Shown in pieces: positions 54,507 through 62,476 of a DNA stretch of 64,000 nt. Position numbers and translations under genes: made by a program. The notes beneath the pieces were generated by a model, which was given only the letters and a program-made list of their open reading frames with translations, was not told where the DNA came from and did not search any database. Origin of the DNA: Actinomycetes bacterium (lineage in GTDB: Bacteria > Actinomycetota > Thermoleophilia > RBG-16-64-13); NCBI GenBank assembly GCA_024637035.1, contig JAGXFW010000023.1:62001-126000 (forward strand), written 5' to 3'. Within the stretch, counting starts at the first letter, position 1. Every line of letters begins with the position of its first letter.

Positions 54507-54858
54507 TCCACTGCTCCCGGTCTCGGGTCTCCTTCATGCGCCCGAGCAGATCGTAGACGCTGTCCAGAAGGCTCTCCGGCATGGTCACGGCAGCGACGAA
54601 CTTGGGAGTGATGCCTTCCTCGGCCATCCTCTTTGCCACCGCCTCGGACCCTGGCTCCTTGCGGATTGGGAGTCGGACTTGAGCGAATATCAGGGTGAAC
54701 TCTCCGCCAACGCGGTTCGCGAGCACGTGGTTGGAATACAGGGAGGCCGGGATGTCGGCCTCGTCCATGTTCAAGATCTTCACCTCGTACCTCTCGGGAA
54801 CCGCATTGGCCTTCGCCGCAGCCACGGGCTTCTTGCGGCCTTTCGTCTCTGCACTCAT
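54499..54858 (-). CDS. DUF3467-like protein
   Basis: The product is 119 residues. After a Lys/Ala-rich N-terminus, residues about 35-110 contain ASLYSNHVLANRVGGEFTLIF and, after a variable loop, VAAVTMPESLLDSVYDLLGRM, the pattern of the small DUF3467 family. Function of that family is not established to my knowledge. It is the first gene of the operon with the HEPN-like gene; its start is about 120 bases downstream of a CGGTGGGGTC repeat pair. Confidence 0.6.
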   Translation of the reverse strand: MSAETKGRKKPVAAAKANAVPERYEVKILNMDEADIPASLYSNHVLANRVGGEFTLIFAQVRLPIRKEPGSEAVAKRMAEEGITPKFVAAVTMPESLLDSVYDLLGRMKETRDREQWNA

Positions 54859-54979
54859 GCTGTCCCTCCGTTGATATGGCGGTGGTGGGTGGCTACTCGA
54901 AGGCAGTCATCATCGCGTTGGCCTCAAGTATAGCGGCAGTCGACTCCGTTTCTGAATCGGCGGGCCTCCGAACTATCGT

Positions 54980-55007
54980 CGGTGGGGTCTACCGCTTCGG
55001 TGGGGTC
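54980..55007. repeat. CGGTGGGGTC pair, second copy
   Basis: CGGTGGGGTC at 54980 and 54998, spacing 18 bp, identical to the pair at 53380. This copy lies between the methyltransferase remnant and the DUF3467 operon, in the expected regulatory region of the latter. Confidence 0.6.
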
Positions 55008-55016
55008 CGACTCTCT

Positions 55017-55209
55017 CTACTCCTCCGACAGTGGCAATTCTAGAGCCTGCCCTCGGTCCTGCTTGGCTCGCGGCGACGCCTTGAACGTCACGTTGCCGAA
55101 CCGTGAAGGGTAGTCGATAGCCGCGCCCCCCAGTAGGTCCGCCACCGTGAGAATCTGCAGGCGCGGGTGCTTGCTGTGCCAGCCCGGCGACTCGTTCTCC
55201 GGGGCCTTT
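55017..55209 (-). pseudogene. C-terminal remnant of a DNA methyltransferase
   Basis: An open segment of 64 codons with no start reads through HPRLQILTVADLLGGAAIDYPS and FGNVTFKASPRAK to a TAG. The pattern of (P)(R/K)-x-QILTVxxLLxG followed by a proline-containing stretch and VTFK is typical of the end of N6/N4 DNA methyltransferases carried in restriction-type cassettes. A TGA stop lies immediately before it and the rest of the gene is gone. It is not in the ORF track. Confidence 0.5.
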
Positions 55210-55390
55210 CATCTATCAAGGTGGGCCGTGGTTGAGGCGCTTCGAGCGTCGAGCTAGCGTTCTTTGGCTTCACTCGCAGCGAAGCGCTGCCAGGTGGAAG
55301 CCACGGTTGCTACCTCGCGCCGTCGATCCCAGTTCCCGGCGCTGTTTGCGTTCCCGAAGCGCTCCAGGCGCACCCCAGCGCGCCACAAGG

Positions 55391-56518
55391 CTACAGACCG
55401 CTCTTGTCTCGGTTGCAAGGGATACAGAGCATCTGGCAGTTCTCGGCGATGGTCTTGCCGCCTTTGGACCACGGGTTGATGTGGTCGCCCTCCATGTCCT
55501 CAAGCTCGAAGATACGTTGGCCGTCGTCATTGCCGGGGGTACGGCAGCGGGTGCCGTTGGCGCACTTGTGATGCTGGCGCTCGTATGCCGCACGCTTTTC
55601 GCGATCGTCAAACTGGCGGATGTTGAGGCGGCGCTCTTCGCCAGTGAGCAGGAAAGTGTAGATGCCGCTGCGCCTGGTCACGTCCGGGTCCTGCATCAGT
55701 TCAGCCGTGCGCCGCTCCAACTCGTTGGTGTCTAGTGTCTCGTCCTTGAACCGGTCGTACAGCGGCCCCCACTCGACACCCTTCATCTCCTTGCGGTAGG
55801 TCGTGAACGTCTGCTGCACCCACCAGATGACGTTCTGGAAGTGGGTCCACAGCTCGTTCGCATTCTGGTCGTGCTGGTGGTCCGACATGTACTGGTCGAT
55901 CTTCCCGCCCGACCGCCACTTCAGCGCTTTCTCGAGCAGCTCTTGACGGATCGGGGAGCCAGTGACGTACTTGCTGGCCAGACCATACGCTGGGCCGTGG
56001 GTCTTGCTGAAGATTGACTTGGCATGCGTTAGCCACGGTCCGGTGTAGACGGCGTTGCGAAGCTCCTGGTCCGTCAGCTCTACCCCTGCGATGTTGACCG
56101 TACGAAACCAGTCGAGCTTGTCCCGGTCGTTGCCCTCGCAGACGTAGACCATCAGCTCATAGTCGAGAAACTGGTCCTTCTGAGGCTGCGTGAGGTTGTG
56201 GAAGGCCATCGGGTGGCCGTCGATGTTGATCGAGAAGTCACCGGCGACGTATTGGCAGAAGCTGATTGTGCGCTGCTGGCCGTCGAGAACCTCGAAGGTG
56301 CCGTCCTCGTTGACCGCCCAGTACATGACATTCAGCGGGAAGTCCTTGCGGATTGTGCCCAGCACAGCGGCCCTCTTCTCCGCATCGTACACGAACTCAC
56401 GCTGATACTTCGGGCGGATGTTCAGCTTGCCGCCGTAGCCGACGACGCCGTCCTCGTCGTTGTCGCGGTAGTCCTCCGCCACATCGCGGACCGTGACCTT
56501 CTTCAGATCGATCTTCAC
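55391..56518 (-). CDS. DUF262-HNH endonuclease
   Basis: The product is 375 residues. The N-terminal DUF262 (ParB-like) domain has IRPKYQREFVYDAEKR and the nucleotide-site-like VLDGQQRT. The C-terminal HNH domain (about 300-375) has DMEGDHINPWSKGG, NCQMLCIPCN and a CANG cysteine, with the catalytic His and zinc-binding cysteines intact. This is the layout of GmrSD-type and related DNA-targeting nucleases. It starts at GTG overlapping the methyltransferase stop (GTGA). With its neighbour it forms a likely two-gene restriction-modification system. Confidence 0.85.
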   Translation of the reverse strand: MKIDLKKVTVRDVAEDYRDNDEDGVVGYGGKLNIRPKYQREFVYDAEKRAAVLGTIRKDFPLNVMYWAVNEDGTFEVLDGQQRTISFCQYVAGDFSINIDGHPMAFHNLTQPQKDQFLDYELMVYVCEGNDRDKLDWFRTVNIAGVELTDQELRNAVYTGPWLTHAKSIFSKTHGPAYGLASKYVTGSPIRQELLEKALKWRSGGKIDQYMSDHQHDQNANELWTHFQNVIWWVQQTFTTYRKEMKGVEWGPLYDRFKDETLDTNELERRTAELMQDPDVTRRSGIYTFLLTGEERRLNIRQFDDREKRAAYERQHHKCANGTRCRTPGNDDGQRIFELEDMEGDHINPWSKGGKTIAENCQMLCIPCNRDKSGL

Positions 56519-57630
56519 GATGCGGCCCCGATCCTCTTGATAACGACACGTTGGTAGACACCCATGTGCTTGCCATTCCCCACAGGAACGAAGAACTTGC
56601 CCGTTCCGCCGACCACCTTGCCGCCGGAGCTCATGTAGTCCTCCTTGGCGGCGTACCGAGACATCGGCTCAGCAAGCTCGAGGCTTTGCCCGATGATCTG
56701 GAACTGGTCAGGATTGTACTTGTCCAGGAACGTGATCGGCACACCCATCTCCCCGTCGTAGTCCATGGGGATTTCGGCAACTCTGCTGACTTCGATCGCC
56801 GGGTAGTTGGTGTACGTAGGGTACTCCTCCGGCGTGTACCGCTTGAAGAGGGTCATGGGCTCATGACGCTTCGTGGTGTCCAGGTTGGTGAACCAGTAGG
56901 CGCGGCCCATCGAGAAGAACTTGACGCCGTCTACGACCTTCTTGCGTGACTCGGTCTTGATCTCATAGTCGCCGGGAACCCGGAACCACTTCGTACCACC
57001 GTTCTCGTAGCCAAACCAGAGATTGTCAGCCATGATCTGCTCGAAGATTTCTCGGTAGGTGATGAAGTTCTGGTCACCAATGACCAGGAAGTGTTTCTTA
57101 TGCGTCGCGAGCAACGGAATGAACTCGCGTATGAGGCTCCACGGGGGGTTGGTCACGACGATGTCGGCTTCGTCGAGCAGCTCCACGCACTCCACGCTGC
57201 GGAAATCGCCACCGCCCTTCAGCGGCGTCATCGCGTTGGCGTCGTTGCGAAGCAGGTACTCAACGTCAGCCAAATCGATTGCGCCATCCTCGTTCAGGTC
57301 GGGCACCTCGCTAATGACGACCTTGTAGGGCTCACGCGGCGGCGGGGTGTCCCGGAGCCCGGCGGTCTCGAATAACGGCAGCTGCTCGCCACTGATCGGC
57401 GAGCCTGCGTAGCAGGTTGTGATGAGCCGCCTCAGGCCAAGGTGGTTGAAGTTCATCGCGAAGTACTTGAAGAAGTTGGACTCATACGGATCGTCGCAGT
57501 TGCAGAACACGACCTTGCCATTGAACTGGTCGCGGTAGTGGCGCAGCTCGGCCTCGATGTCCGTTAGCTGTGTGTACCACTCGTCGAGGGCCGCACGATT
57601 CCGCGCGCTCAGCGTCTCATTACCCGCCAT
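56515..57630 (-). CDS. EcoRI-family adenine-specific DNA methyltransferase
   Basis: The product is 371 residues. The N-terminal EWYTQLTDIEAELRHYRDQF and CNCDDPYESNFFKYFAMNF are typical of the M.EcoRI family. The catalytic motif IV is NPPW (in IVVTNPPWSL), and IGDQNFITYREIF follows. The target adenine site cannot be inferred. Translation is coupled to the downstream DUF262-HNH gene. It probably protects host DNA from that nuclease. The 57631-57871 gap upstream holds an inverted repeat. Confidence 0.88.
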   Translation of the reverse strand: MAGNETLSARNRAALDEWYTQLTDIEAELRHYRDQFNGKVVFCNCDDPYESNFFKYFAMNFNHLGLRRLITTCYAGSPISGEQLPLFETAGLRDTPPPREPYKVVISEVPDLNEDGAIDLADVEYLLRNDANAMTPLKGGGDFRSVECVELLDEADIVVTNPPWSLIREFIPLLATHKKHFLVIGDQNFITYREIFEQIMADNLWFGYENGGTKWFRVPGDYEIKTESRKKVVDGVKFFSMGRAYWFTNLDTTKRHEPMTLFKRYTPEEYPTYTNYPAIEVSRVAEIPMDYDGEMGVPITFLDKYNPDQFQIIGQSLELAEPMSRYAAKEDYMSSGGKVVGGTGKFFVPVGNGKHMGVYQRVVIKRIGAAS

Positions 57631-57804
57631 CTGTGTACCGACCTTCCTCGTAATCCAGTTGAAGCAAGTGTATCAAGGGGTTCTGACAACTCGAGGCCAT
57701 CACTCGTAGCGAAGACCCACGTTACCGCCCAGCCCGGCCGTGCATCGAACCGAAGTCGGCCGGGGGGCCCTCCGATGTGGTGCGTGACGGCACCGACAGT
57801 TCTT

Positions 57805-57832
57805 CTGCAGTCTGTCGAACTCCAGACTGCAG
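57805..57832. repeat. 10-bp inverted repeat between PIN and methyltransferase genes
   Basis: CTGCAGTCTG and CAGACTGCAG are perfect complements with an 8-base loop. Placed after the PIN gene stop and before the methyltransferase start, it could be an operator for the restriction operon or a transcription stop for the PIN gene. No T-run follows. Confidence 0.55.
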
Positions 57833-57871
57833 CCACGTTTACCCTCGACAACTACCGGGGCCCTCAGCCGG

Positions 57872-58306
57872 TTAAGCAGGCCGGAGGTAGACGACTTTCC
57901 CTCCGTACTTCGCGATCACCTCGGCCAGATGCTGGTCAGATGTGAGAAGAGTGAACCCATTCTGGAGTGCGACCTCGGCCGTCAGCACATCCTGCGTGTT
58001 GTTGGGCTTCGACTTGTTGCGAGTGTTGAGCTCTTTGCGGAGTGTGTGAAATGATGCACCGTCGCCTAGCCTGCCTTGACCCAGTCGTGAAACGCCCAAC
58101 ACAAACGATTCGGTCGGGACAAGCCGTGGTCTGACTTCCGCGAACTTGAGGAGTAGCCGGGCTCGGCGTTCGGCGTCCTTGGTTGCGTTTATCTCGTCGA
58201 TCTGGACGTGAGTAGCCAGATACTCCCCATCCGAGGGCAGGTCGCCGAGGTCGATAGCGCCATCCACCAGCTTGTTGAAGATGCAGGTATCCAAGACATA
58301 CGCCAT
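57872..58306 (-). CDS. PIN-domain protein (VapC-like)
   Basis: The start is ATG 58304-58306 after GGAAGG, giving 144 residues; the track's 65 extra N-terminal residues lack a start signal. PIN acidic residues are visible in LDTCIFNKLVDG (Asp), HVQIDEINATKD (Asp/Glu), NTQDVLTAEVALQNG (Asp) and LLTSDQHLAEV (Asp), the usual set for metal-dependent RNase activity. A toxin role is probable, but no standard antitoxin is adjacent; only a very short frame upstream is a candidate. Confidence 0.75.
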   Translation of the reverse strand: MAYVLDTCIFNKLVDGAIDLGDLPSDGEYLATHVQIDEINATKDAERRARLLLKFAEVRPRLVPTESFVLGVSRLGQGRLGDGASFHTLRKELNTRNKSKPNNTQDVLTAEVALQNGFTLLTSDQHLAEVIAKYGGKVVYLRPA

Positions 58307-58337
58307 TGAGAGCGCCTTCCGTCCGCAGCCCTGGTCG

Positions 58338-58439
58338 CTACTGCCCGAACCCCTGGCTCTCAAGCAACGTGAAGAGTTCCTCAAGCTCCCGGTCCACTTC
58401 TTCAGTCGATTGTCTGCGTTCGCTGGCCGCCGGGACCAC
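58338..58439 (-). CDS. Candidate small ORF upstream of the PIN gene
   Basis: GTG-initiated frame of 33 codons (VPAASERRQSTEEVDREL...LLESQGFGQ) ending 32 bases before the PIN start. The frame is open farther upstream, to near the stop of the next gene, so the start is uncertain. The charged helical composition would fit a minimal antitoxin; there is no direct support. Confidence 0.25.
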   Translation of the reverse strand: MVPAASERRQSTEEVDRELEELFTLLESQGFGQ

Positions 58440-58540
58440 GATGTTAGAACCATATAGGCCGACGCGGCAGAGCAAGTCCGTATTCCCGTTGCGCCACGCA
58501 TTGACGTTTCGTCGCTTCTCAGGCTTCCACCGGCAATTCC

Positions 58541-59173
58541 CTACCGCTTGAAGGTCGCGCTCATATCCGGCAGACCCGTGGAGGTCACCACGACTCGGTC
58601 GTCACCCACTTCGATGATAACCATGTCGCGGTCCGATGCGCTAATCATGTCGGCGGTTATCGTGAGGGTGAACCGTATCTCCGTAGAGTTCCGACCACCA
58701 GGGTACACGTACACGTCGACAGCGGAGTTGCGCTTGTAAGGGCCGATAGTTGTGTTATCACCACCGAATTCGAGGTCCGGATACCACGACCCCAGGCCCT
58801 TTGTCCAAACCTCCAGCAGGTCGTTCCGGGATTTCACTGTGTCATCGTAGACGGCCAGCCTAAGTGCCACCGATCCGGCGGTAGTGGTCGTCGGCGCTAC
58901 CGTGGTCGTCGTGGTCGGCGCCACCGTGGTCGTTGTGGGCGCGGCTGTAGTGGTCGTCGTAGTCGGCGCTACCGTGGTCGTCGTCGCGGCTATGGTTGCT
59001 GGTACAGAGACGGTGGCGACGGTAGTCGGTGCTGCCTCACCGCCGCATCCGACTGCTCCGAACAGGACGAGCGCAAACAGGATGCCCAGCAGCAGAAGCC
59101 ATCTACTCCCCCAAGCGGCCCCCCTGTGGCCCGCCTCGGTCTTGCCAAGACGGTCGGTCAGTCCCTCAACCAT
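58541..59173 (-). CDS. Putative lipoprotein with Thr/Pro repeat linker
   Basis: The start is ATG 59171-59173 after GGAGGAAGG, giving 210 residues. A hydrophobic segment ends in a lipobox-like LFGAVGC, followed by a low-complexity linker of APTTTTV/TTTTAAP repeats (about residues 55-95), then a domain of about 110 residues with several beta strands (VDVYVYPGG, EIRFTLTITADM, MVIIEVGDDRVVV). It would be a cell-surface protein. Its role in the element is unknown; surface lipoproteins in such elements can be exclusion factors. Confidence 0.6.
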   Translation of the reverse strand: MVEGLTDRLGKTEAGHRGAAWGSRWLLLLGILFALVLFGAVGCGGEAAPTTVATVSVPATIAATTTTVAPTTTTTTAAPTTTTVAPTTTTTVAPTTTTAGSVALRLAVYDDTVKSRNDLLEVWTKGLGSWYPDLEFGGDNTTIGPYKRNSAVDVYVYPGGRNSTEIRFTLTITADMISASDRDMVIIEVGDDRVVVTSTGLPDMSATFKR

Positions 59174-59338
59174 GACCCTTCCTCCAATCCAGAGCCCCGA
59201 CGCGCGGCTCACTACGGCCTCCCAGCCAAGCACGCCCCCAAAGGTAATAGGTTGTGCACAGCTACGGAAGTCAACCTTGTCATCCTACAACTTTGGGTGG
59301 ACGGAACGAAACACGGTCGGAGACGCGTGGAGGTTCCT

Positions 59339-59767
59339 TCAAACACTCCCAGTAAACCCGAACGGACTCTTCATCATCTCCTGCCAGCTCCAGGCCGCCG
59401 CGACCCCCTCGGCTGTCGTATCGCCCTCTGGCTGCAGATTCGAACCGTAGAGACCTACGCCCTTGAGCACATGCACCGCAGCGGCCAGCCGGTCCCGAGG
59501 CTCATCGCTCGCGAGTTCCTCCTCCAGCACCGCTACAGCCAATGGTACGAGGGTGCGGAGCTTCTCGCTGCCGACGCCCCACACCTCAGCACGCTTGGCG
59601 TTCAGCGCTGCCACGAACGCGGCGTTCTGGTTGCGCCAGGACCAGACCGTCTGGCGTGACACACCCACCGCGTCTCCGACCTCTTGGTCGGTCTTACCGG
59701 TCACCAGGATGTCGACCGCGTTCTGCTGCGCCACGCTCAGCTGTCGGGATTTGTCGGCATTTGCCAT
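59339..59767 (-). CDS. Helix-turn-helix protein, terminase-small-subunit-like
   Basis: The product is 142 residues. The N-terminal HTH (LSVAQQNAVDILVTGKTDQEVGDAVGVSRQTVWSWRN) is the type found in phage terminase small subunits and phage regulators. The rest is a helical region rich in Ala/Glu. I take ATG 59765-59767, eight bases after GGGGGG; GTG 59776 is listed in the track. No large terminase subunit is in the window. Confidence 0.6.
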   Translation of the reverse strand: MANADKSRQLSVAQQNAVDILVTGKTDQEVGDAVGVSRQTVWSWRNQNAAFVAALNAKRAEVWGVGSEKLRTLVPLAVAVLEEELASDEPRDRLAAAVHVLKGVGLYGSNLQPEGDTTAEGVAAAWSWQEMMKSPFGFTGSV

Positions 59768-60027
59768 CAGCTCCACCCCCCATTGCGTTCACTCGTGAGG
59801 TTGTCGGCAGGGGCGCAGCATGTGCTGGTCTCGTCTTCCTTCATGGTTCACTTCCTCTCTTGGAACACCATCTGGCTTCCGGCTTCTACTCCCTCGTATC
59901 AACATGTGACGAAGCCGCTGCCGAGCATCGAGGCACGGCGTACTCTCTAACGTGTTTCCCTTACCCCGTAGGGCGTACTTCCCGTATTAGTGAACCGGGC
60001 CATTTGCAGGTGAATCCATGCCCGTTT

Positions 60028-60087
60028 GTCACACCGTCGTCACACCTTTGGAGCCCTTCGTCACACTTCTGCACGTCCTTGTCACAC
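60028..60087. repeat. Four GTCACAC repeats at helical spacing
   Basis: GTCACAC starts at 60028, 60039, 60060 and 60081, spacings of 11, 21 and 21 bp, so all four fall on one face of the DNA. This arrangement is like iterons bound by replication initiators. They lie in the gap after the replication-type gene, the last copy touching its stop codon. Confidence 0.6.
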
Positions 60088-60855
60088 CCCCCCTTGACCC
60101 GCCGGTTCCGAGCGCTGTGGGTAGGTGACAACCTGCCAGCGACAATCTCGACCAATGGGGATACGGCGCAGCAGGCCGTCCCGGAGTGCGTAGTCTGCCC
60201 ACCTCTTCACCTGCTGACGGTGGACCCCGAACTCACGGGCCAGCTCGGAGACTGACACGATGATTTCACCACGGTTCAAGCGGTATGACCGGCCCCGATA
60301 GTCGACGAAGCTCGACTTCCGGTAACGTGCTCTCAGGTACAGGGTGACGAGGAACACCATCAGCCCGTCTTCAACTTGGGTGGCTTCCTTCGGCATGGGG
60401 ACGTAGCCGGAGCGAGGCTTTGCCATGCGGACGGCGCTCGGCATCCATCCACGGTCGCCGTCATCCTTCCACGGACTCAAGAAGTCGGACAACGGCGGCC
60501 CGTGCGTTTCGGTACAACAGCCTTCGCCGTACGGTCCAAAGGACATGCCCAGGTGGAGGGATTCGAGGAGGTCGCGGCTGGCGAACAACCGAAGGTCGCT
60601 CGTGAGCTGGTCCGGCGATGTCGCAAGGGTCTTCGCGAGTTCGTCGAGGTCGAAAAGGTAGGTGCGCGATGCAATCCACTCGAACGACCAACCACGGTAG
60701 AAGATGGGGTCATCCCCGCCACCATACCTCCAGGAAGCGCGGCTGCACTGGTCCCGGAGGACGAGGTAGAGACGCAGCAGACGGGACTCCCTGAGGAGCT
60801 GGTGGGCCTCACCCCGTCCCACCGGCACCCACACTCCGGACGGCGCGGTGACCAC
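60082..60855 (-). CDS. Winged-helix protein, replication-initiator-like
   Basis: The product is 257 residues, start GTG. The C-terminal third has a winged-helix (SYRLNRGEIIVSVSELAREFGVHRQQVKRWADYALRDGLLRR), the pattern of phage replication-organiser proteins. The N-terminal part contains an Arg/Leu-rich helix and a DDLA-type Asp-rich segment and is not recognised. It would bind DNA, possibly the adjacent GTCACAC repeats; that is inference from proximity. It is followed by those repeats and preceded by a small gene 6 bases away. Confidence 0.55.
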   Translation of the reverse strand: MVTAPSGVWVPVGRGEAHQLLRESRLLRLYLVLRDQCSRASWRYGGGDDPIFYRGWSFEWIASRTYLFDLDELAKTLATSPDQLTSDLRLFASRDLLESLHLGMSFGPYGEGCCTETHGPPLSDFLSPWKDDGDRGWMPSAVRMAKPRSGYVPMPKEATQVEDGLMVFLVTLYLRARYRKSSFVDYRGRSYRLNRGEIIVSVSELAREFGVHRQQVKRWADYALRDGLLRRIPIGRDCRWQVVTYPQRSEPAGQGGV

Positions 60856-60861
60856 CGGCGT

Positions 60862-61128
60862 TCACTCATAGCCAGCAGCGGTTCGAGCGTCGTGTGCGAG
60901 ACGCTCGACCGCTGCCACCGCGAAAAGCAACGCGGGTAGCTCACTGACCAGAACATGCACTGCCGGGCCTTCCGGTTCGCCGTCGACGGCGTACGACTTG
61001 ACGCCGAGCGAGTCCCCGCACCTGCGCCGATGGTAGGCGAACTCGACGCGGCGACCGTCGGCGCGTTCGACGCGGACTATGGCCCGTCCCGCGCCGCCGG
61101 GCACGGTAGGCTCGGTCGCCATCACCAT
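60862..61128 (-). CDS. Hypothetical small protein
   Basis: The product is 88 residues, beta-rich in the first part (IVRVERADGRRVEFAYHRRR) and helical at the end. It resembles no family I can name. It is 6 bases upstream of the replication-type gene and likely part of the same transcript. Confidence 0.5.
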   Translation of the reverse strand: MVMATEPTVPGGAGRAIVRVERADGRRVEFAYHRRRCGDSLGVKSYAVDGEPEGPAVHVLVSELPALLFAVAAVERLAHDARTAAGYE

Positions 61129-61153
61129 GACGTCGCAAGCTTGACGAGGACCG

Positions 61154-61351
61154 TCACGATAGGCCCTTGGAAACGGCAGCTACGTGGGCCTTTGCCATCT
61201 CGCTGGTCGGTCGACGGCCTTTCCGGTAGGGCCAGAGGGAACAGTCCTCGATGTGGCACCTACCTACCTCGTGGCGGCTACCGGCGCAACACTCTACGCA
61301 CTTTGTCCGGATAGCCTTGATCGGGGTCGGGACTCCACCCATCGGACTCAT
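61154..61351 (-). CDS. Small phage-type cysteine protein
   Basis: The product is 65 residues. It has KAIRTKCVECCAGSRHEVGRC and CSLWPYRKGRRP, the pattern of a short protein common in phages and integrated elements, with four to five cysteines that could hold zinc. Its start overlaps the next gene's stop by four bases (ATGA). Confidence 0.7.
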   Translation of the reverse strand: MSPMGGVPTPIKAIRTKCVECCAGSRHEVGRCHIEDCSLWPYRKGRRPTSEMAKAHVAAVSKGLS

Positions 61352-61572
61352 GCCGCCACCGGTCCGGGGTCACTGGTGCTCGTGCGGCGGCGGGACTCCC
61401 GCCACTCGTCAAGGTCATGCTGCAAGTAGCGAATCCCGCCCAGCCGGTAGTAGGCCGGACCACCACCGAGCCACCGGAGTTTTTCGAGATACTTCGGGCT
61501 CAGTGAGAGGTACTCGGCTGCTGCTCGCGTGTCAAAGTAGCTTTGCCACCCTTGCCGTTCCTGGTCGCTCAT
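61348..61572 (-). CDS. AlpA/excisionase-type MerR-like HTH protein
   Basis: The product is 74 residues: YFDTRAAAEYLSLSPKYLEKLRWLGGGPAYYRLGG is the typical MerR-like HTH of AlpA and element excisionases, ending with the wing IRYLQHDLDEWRES. It is probably the recombination directionality factor for the integrase, or a regulator of the element's early genes. It is coupled to the following gene by an ATGA overlap. Confidence 0.75.
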   Translation of the reverse strand: MSDQERQGWQSYFDTRAAAEYLSLSPKYLEKLRWLGGGPAYYRLGGIRYLQHDLDEWRESRRRTSTSDPGPVAA

Positions 61573-61674
61573 TTGGGCGAACCTCCGTGCGTTGTGATGG
61601 GGCGTGCACGGTGACTTTGGCAGGAGTGGGCGAAGTGAAAAACGAAGTTGGATAGGTGGCGGCCGAACTTTGGA

Positions 61675-62475
61675 TTAGCTGCGGTGGGTGCCCTTCTTGA
61701 CGCCGTTGGCGGCGTAAGATGCATGGCTCGGTCTGCCAGGTCCGCGTCCTTCACGTAGCGTGAGTCCGAGCAGTTTGGCCGTCTTCTTCACCGCGCCTTC
61801 TACTGCCTGTTGCTCCACCGGTTTGCGCCGTCCGTCGGCAAGCTCTCTCGTTGCCGTCGCAGTAATGTCCGACCACTCTTCTTCGAGCGCCTGGTAGCGG
61901 ACCAACCACGAGAGATGCTCTCGCAACGACGGCTTGATGGGCGTGCGTTCAAGGTCCGGCCTGGCCTTCACGTCCGCTTCCATGTCGGCAAGGTAGTCCC
62001 GAAGATAACTCTCGAACGCGTCACGAGCGGCTTCCTTGAAAGCCTTGGGGCTCGTTTCGGTGGGTATCCATCCGGCGTGTTCGAAGACGAGCGGTAGGCC
62101 CCTAGGTCCCTCCCACGCGGCGAAAGCAAGACCACGCCACGCCAGCGGCTCCCTGGCCGCGAAGTGTGGGTACCTGTGCCACGTTCCGAGTAGCCGCAAG
62201 GCTTGCTCGTATATCCATTCTTCGTCCAAGTGCCAGCAGTCGCCCCACGCTTTGAGCGTGGTTATTAGCTCGTCGGGGAATGCGAGCAACCAGTGCGGGC
62301 GGGGCCGGGGTCTCAATTCCGCGGAGTTGGTGGCTTCAAACACCGGAAGGACGTCGTCTCGCAATGACCGCAGTACCTCGGGTGCCAGTTCTGCGACGGT
62401 AATGAGGAACTCGTCCCGCGCCAAGGCTCGGGGCACGTTCTCGCCGCTGTACTCCCCGAAGCCGAGGCGGGTCAT
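61675..62475 (-). CDS. Hypothetical protein next to the integrase
   Basis: The product is 266 residues from ATG 62473-62475; the track's 20 extra residues lie inside integrase sequence. It is predominantly helical (WLLAFPDELITTLKAWGDCW; SYLRDYLADMEADVKARPDL) with a basic C-terminus. No family is recognised. It starts 1 base after the integrase stop, so it is almost certainly co-transcribed with it. Confidence 0.6.
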   Translation of the reverse strand: MTRLGFGEYSGENVPRALARDEFLITVAELAPEVLRSLRDDVLPVFEATNSAELRPRPRPHWLLAFPDELITTLKAWGDCWHLDEEWIYEQALRLLGTWHRYPHFAAREPLAWRGLAFAAWEGPRGLPLVFEHAGWIPTETSPKAFKEAARDAFESYLRDYLADMEADVKARPDLERTPIKPSLREHLSWLVRYQALEEEWSDITATATRELADGRRKPVEQQAVEGAVKKTAKLLGLTLREGRGPGRPSHASYAANGVKKGTHRS

Positions 62476-62476
62476 G

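Noticed and set aside
59961-60155. Minus-strand frame across the GTCACAC repeats
   Set aside because: Its repetitive peptide simply mirrors the DNA repeats and it overlaps the end of the replication-type gene.
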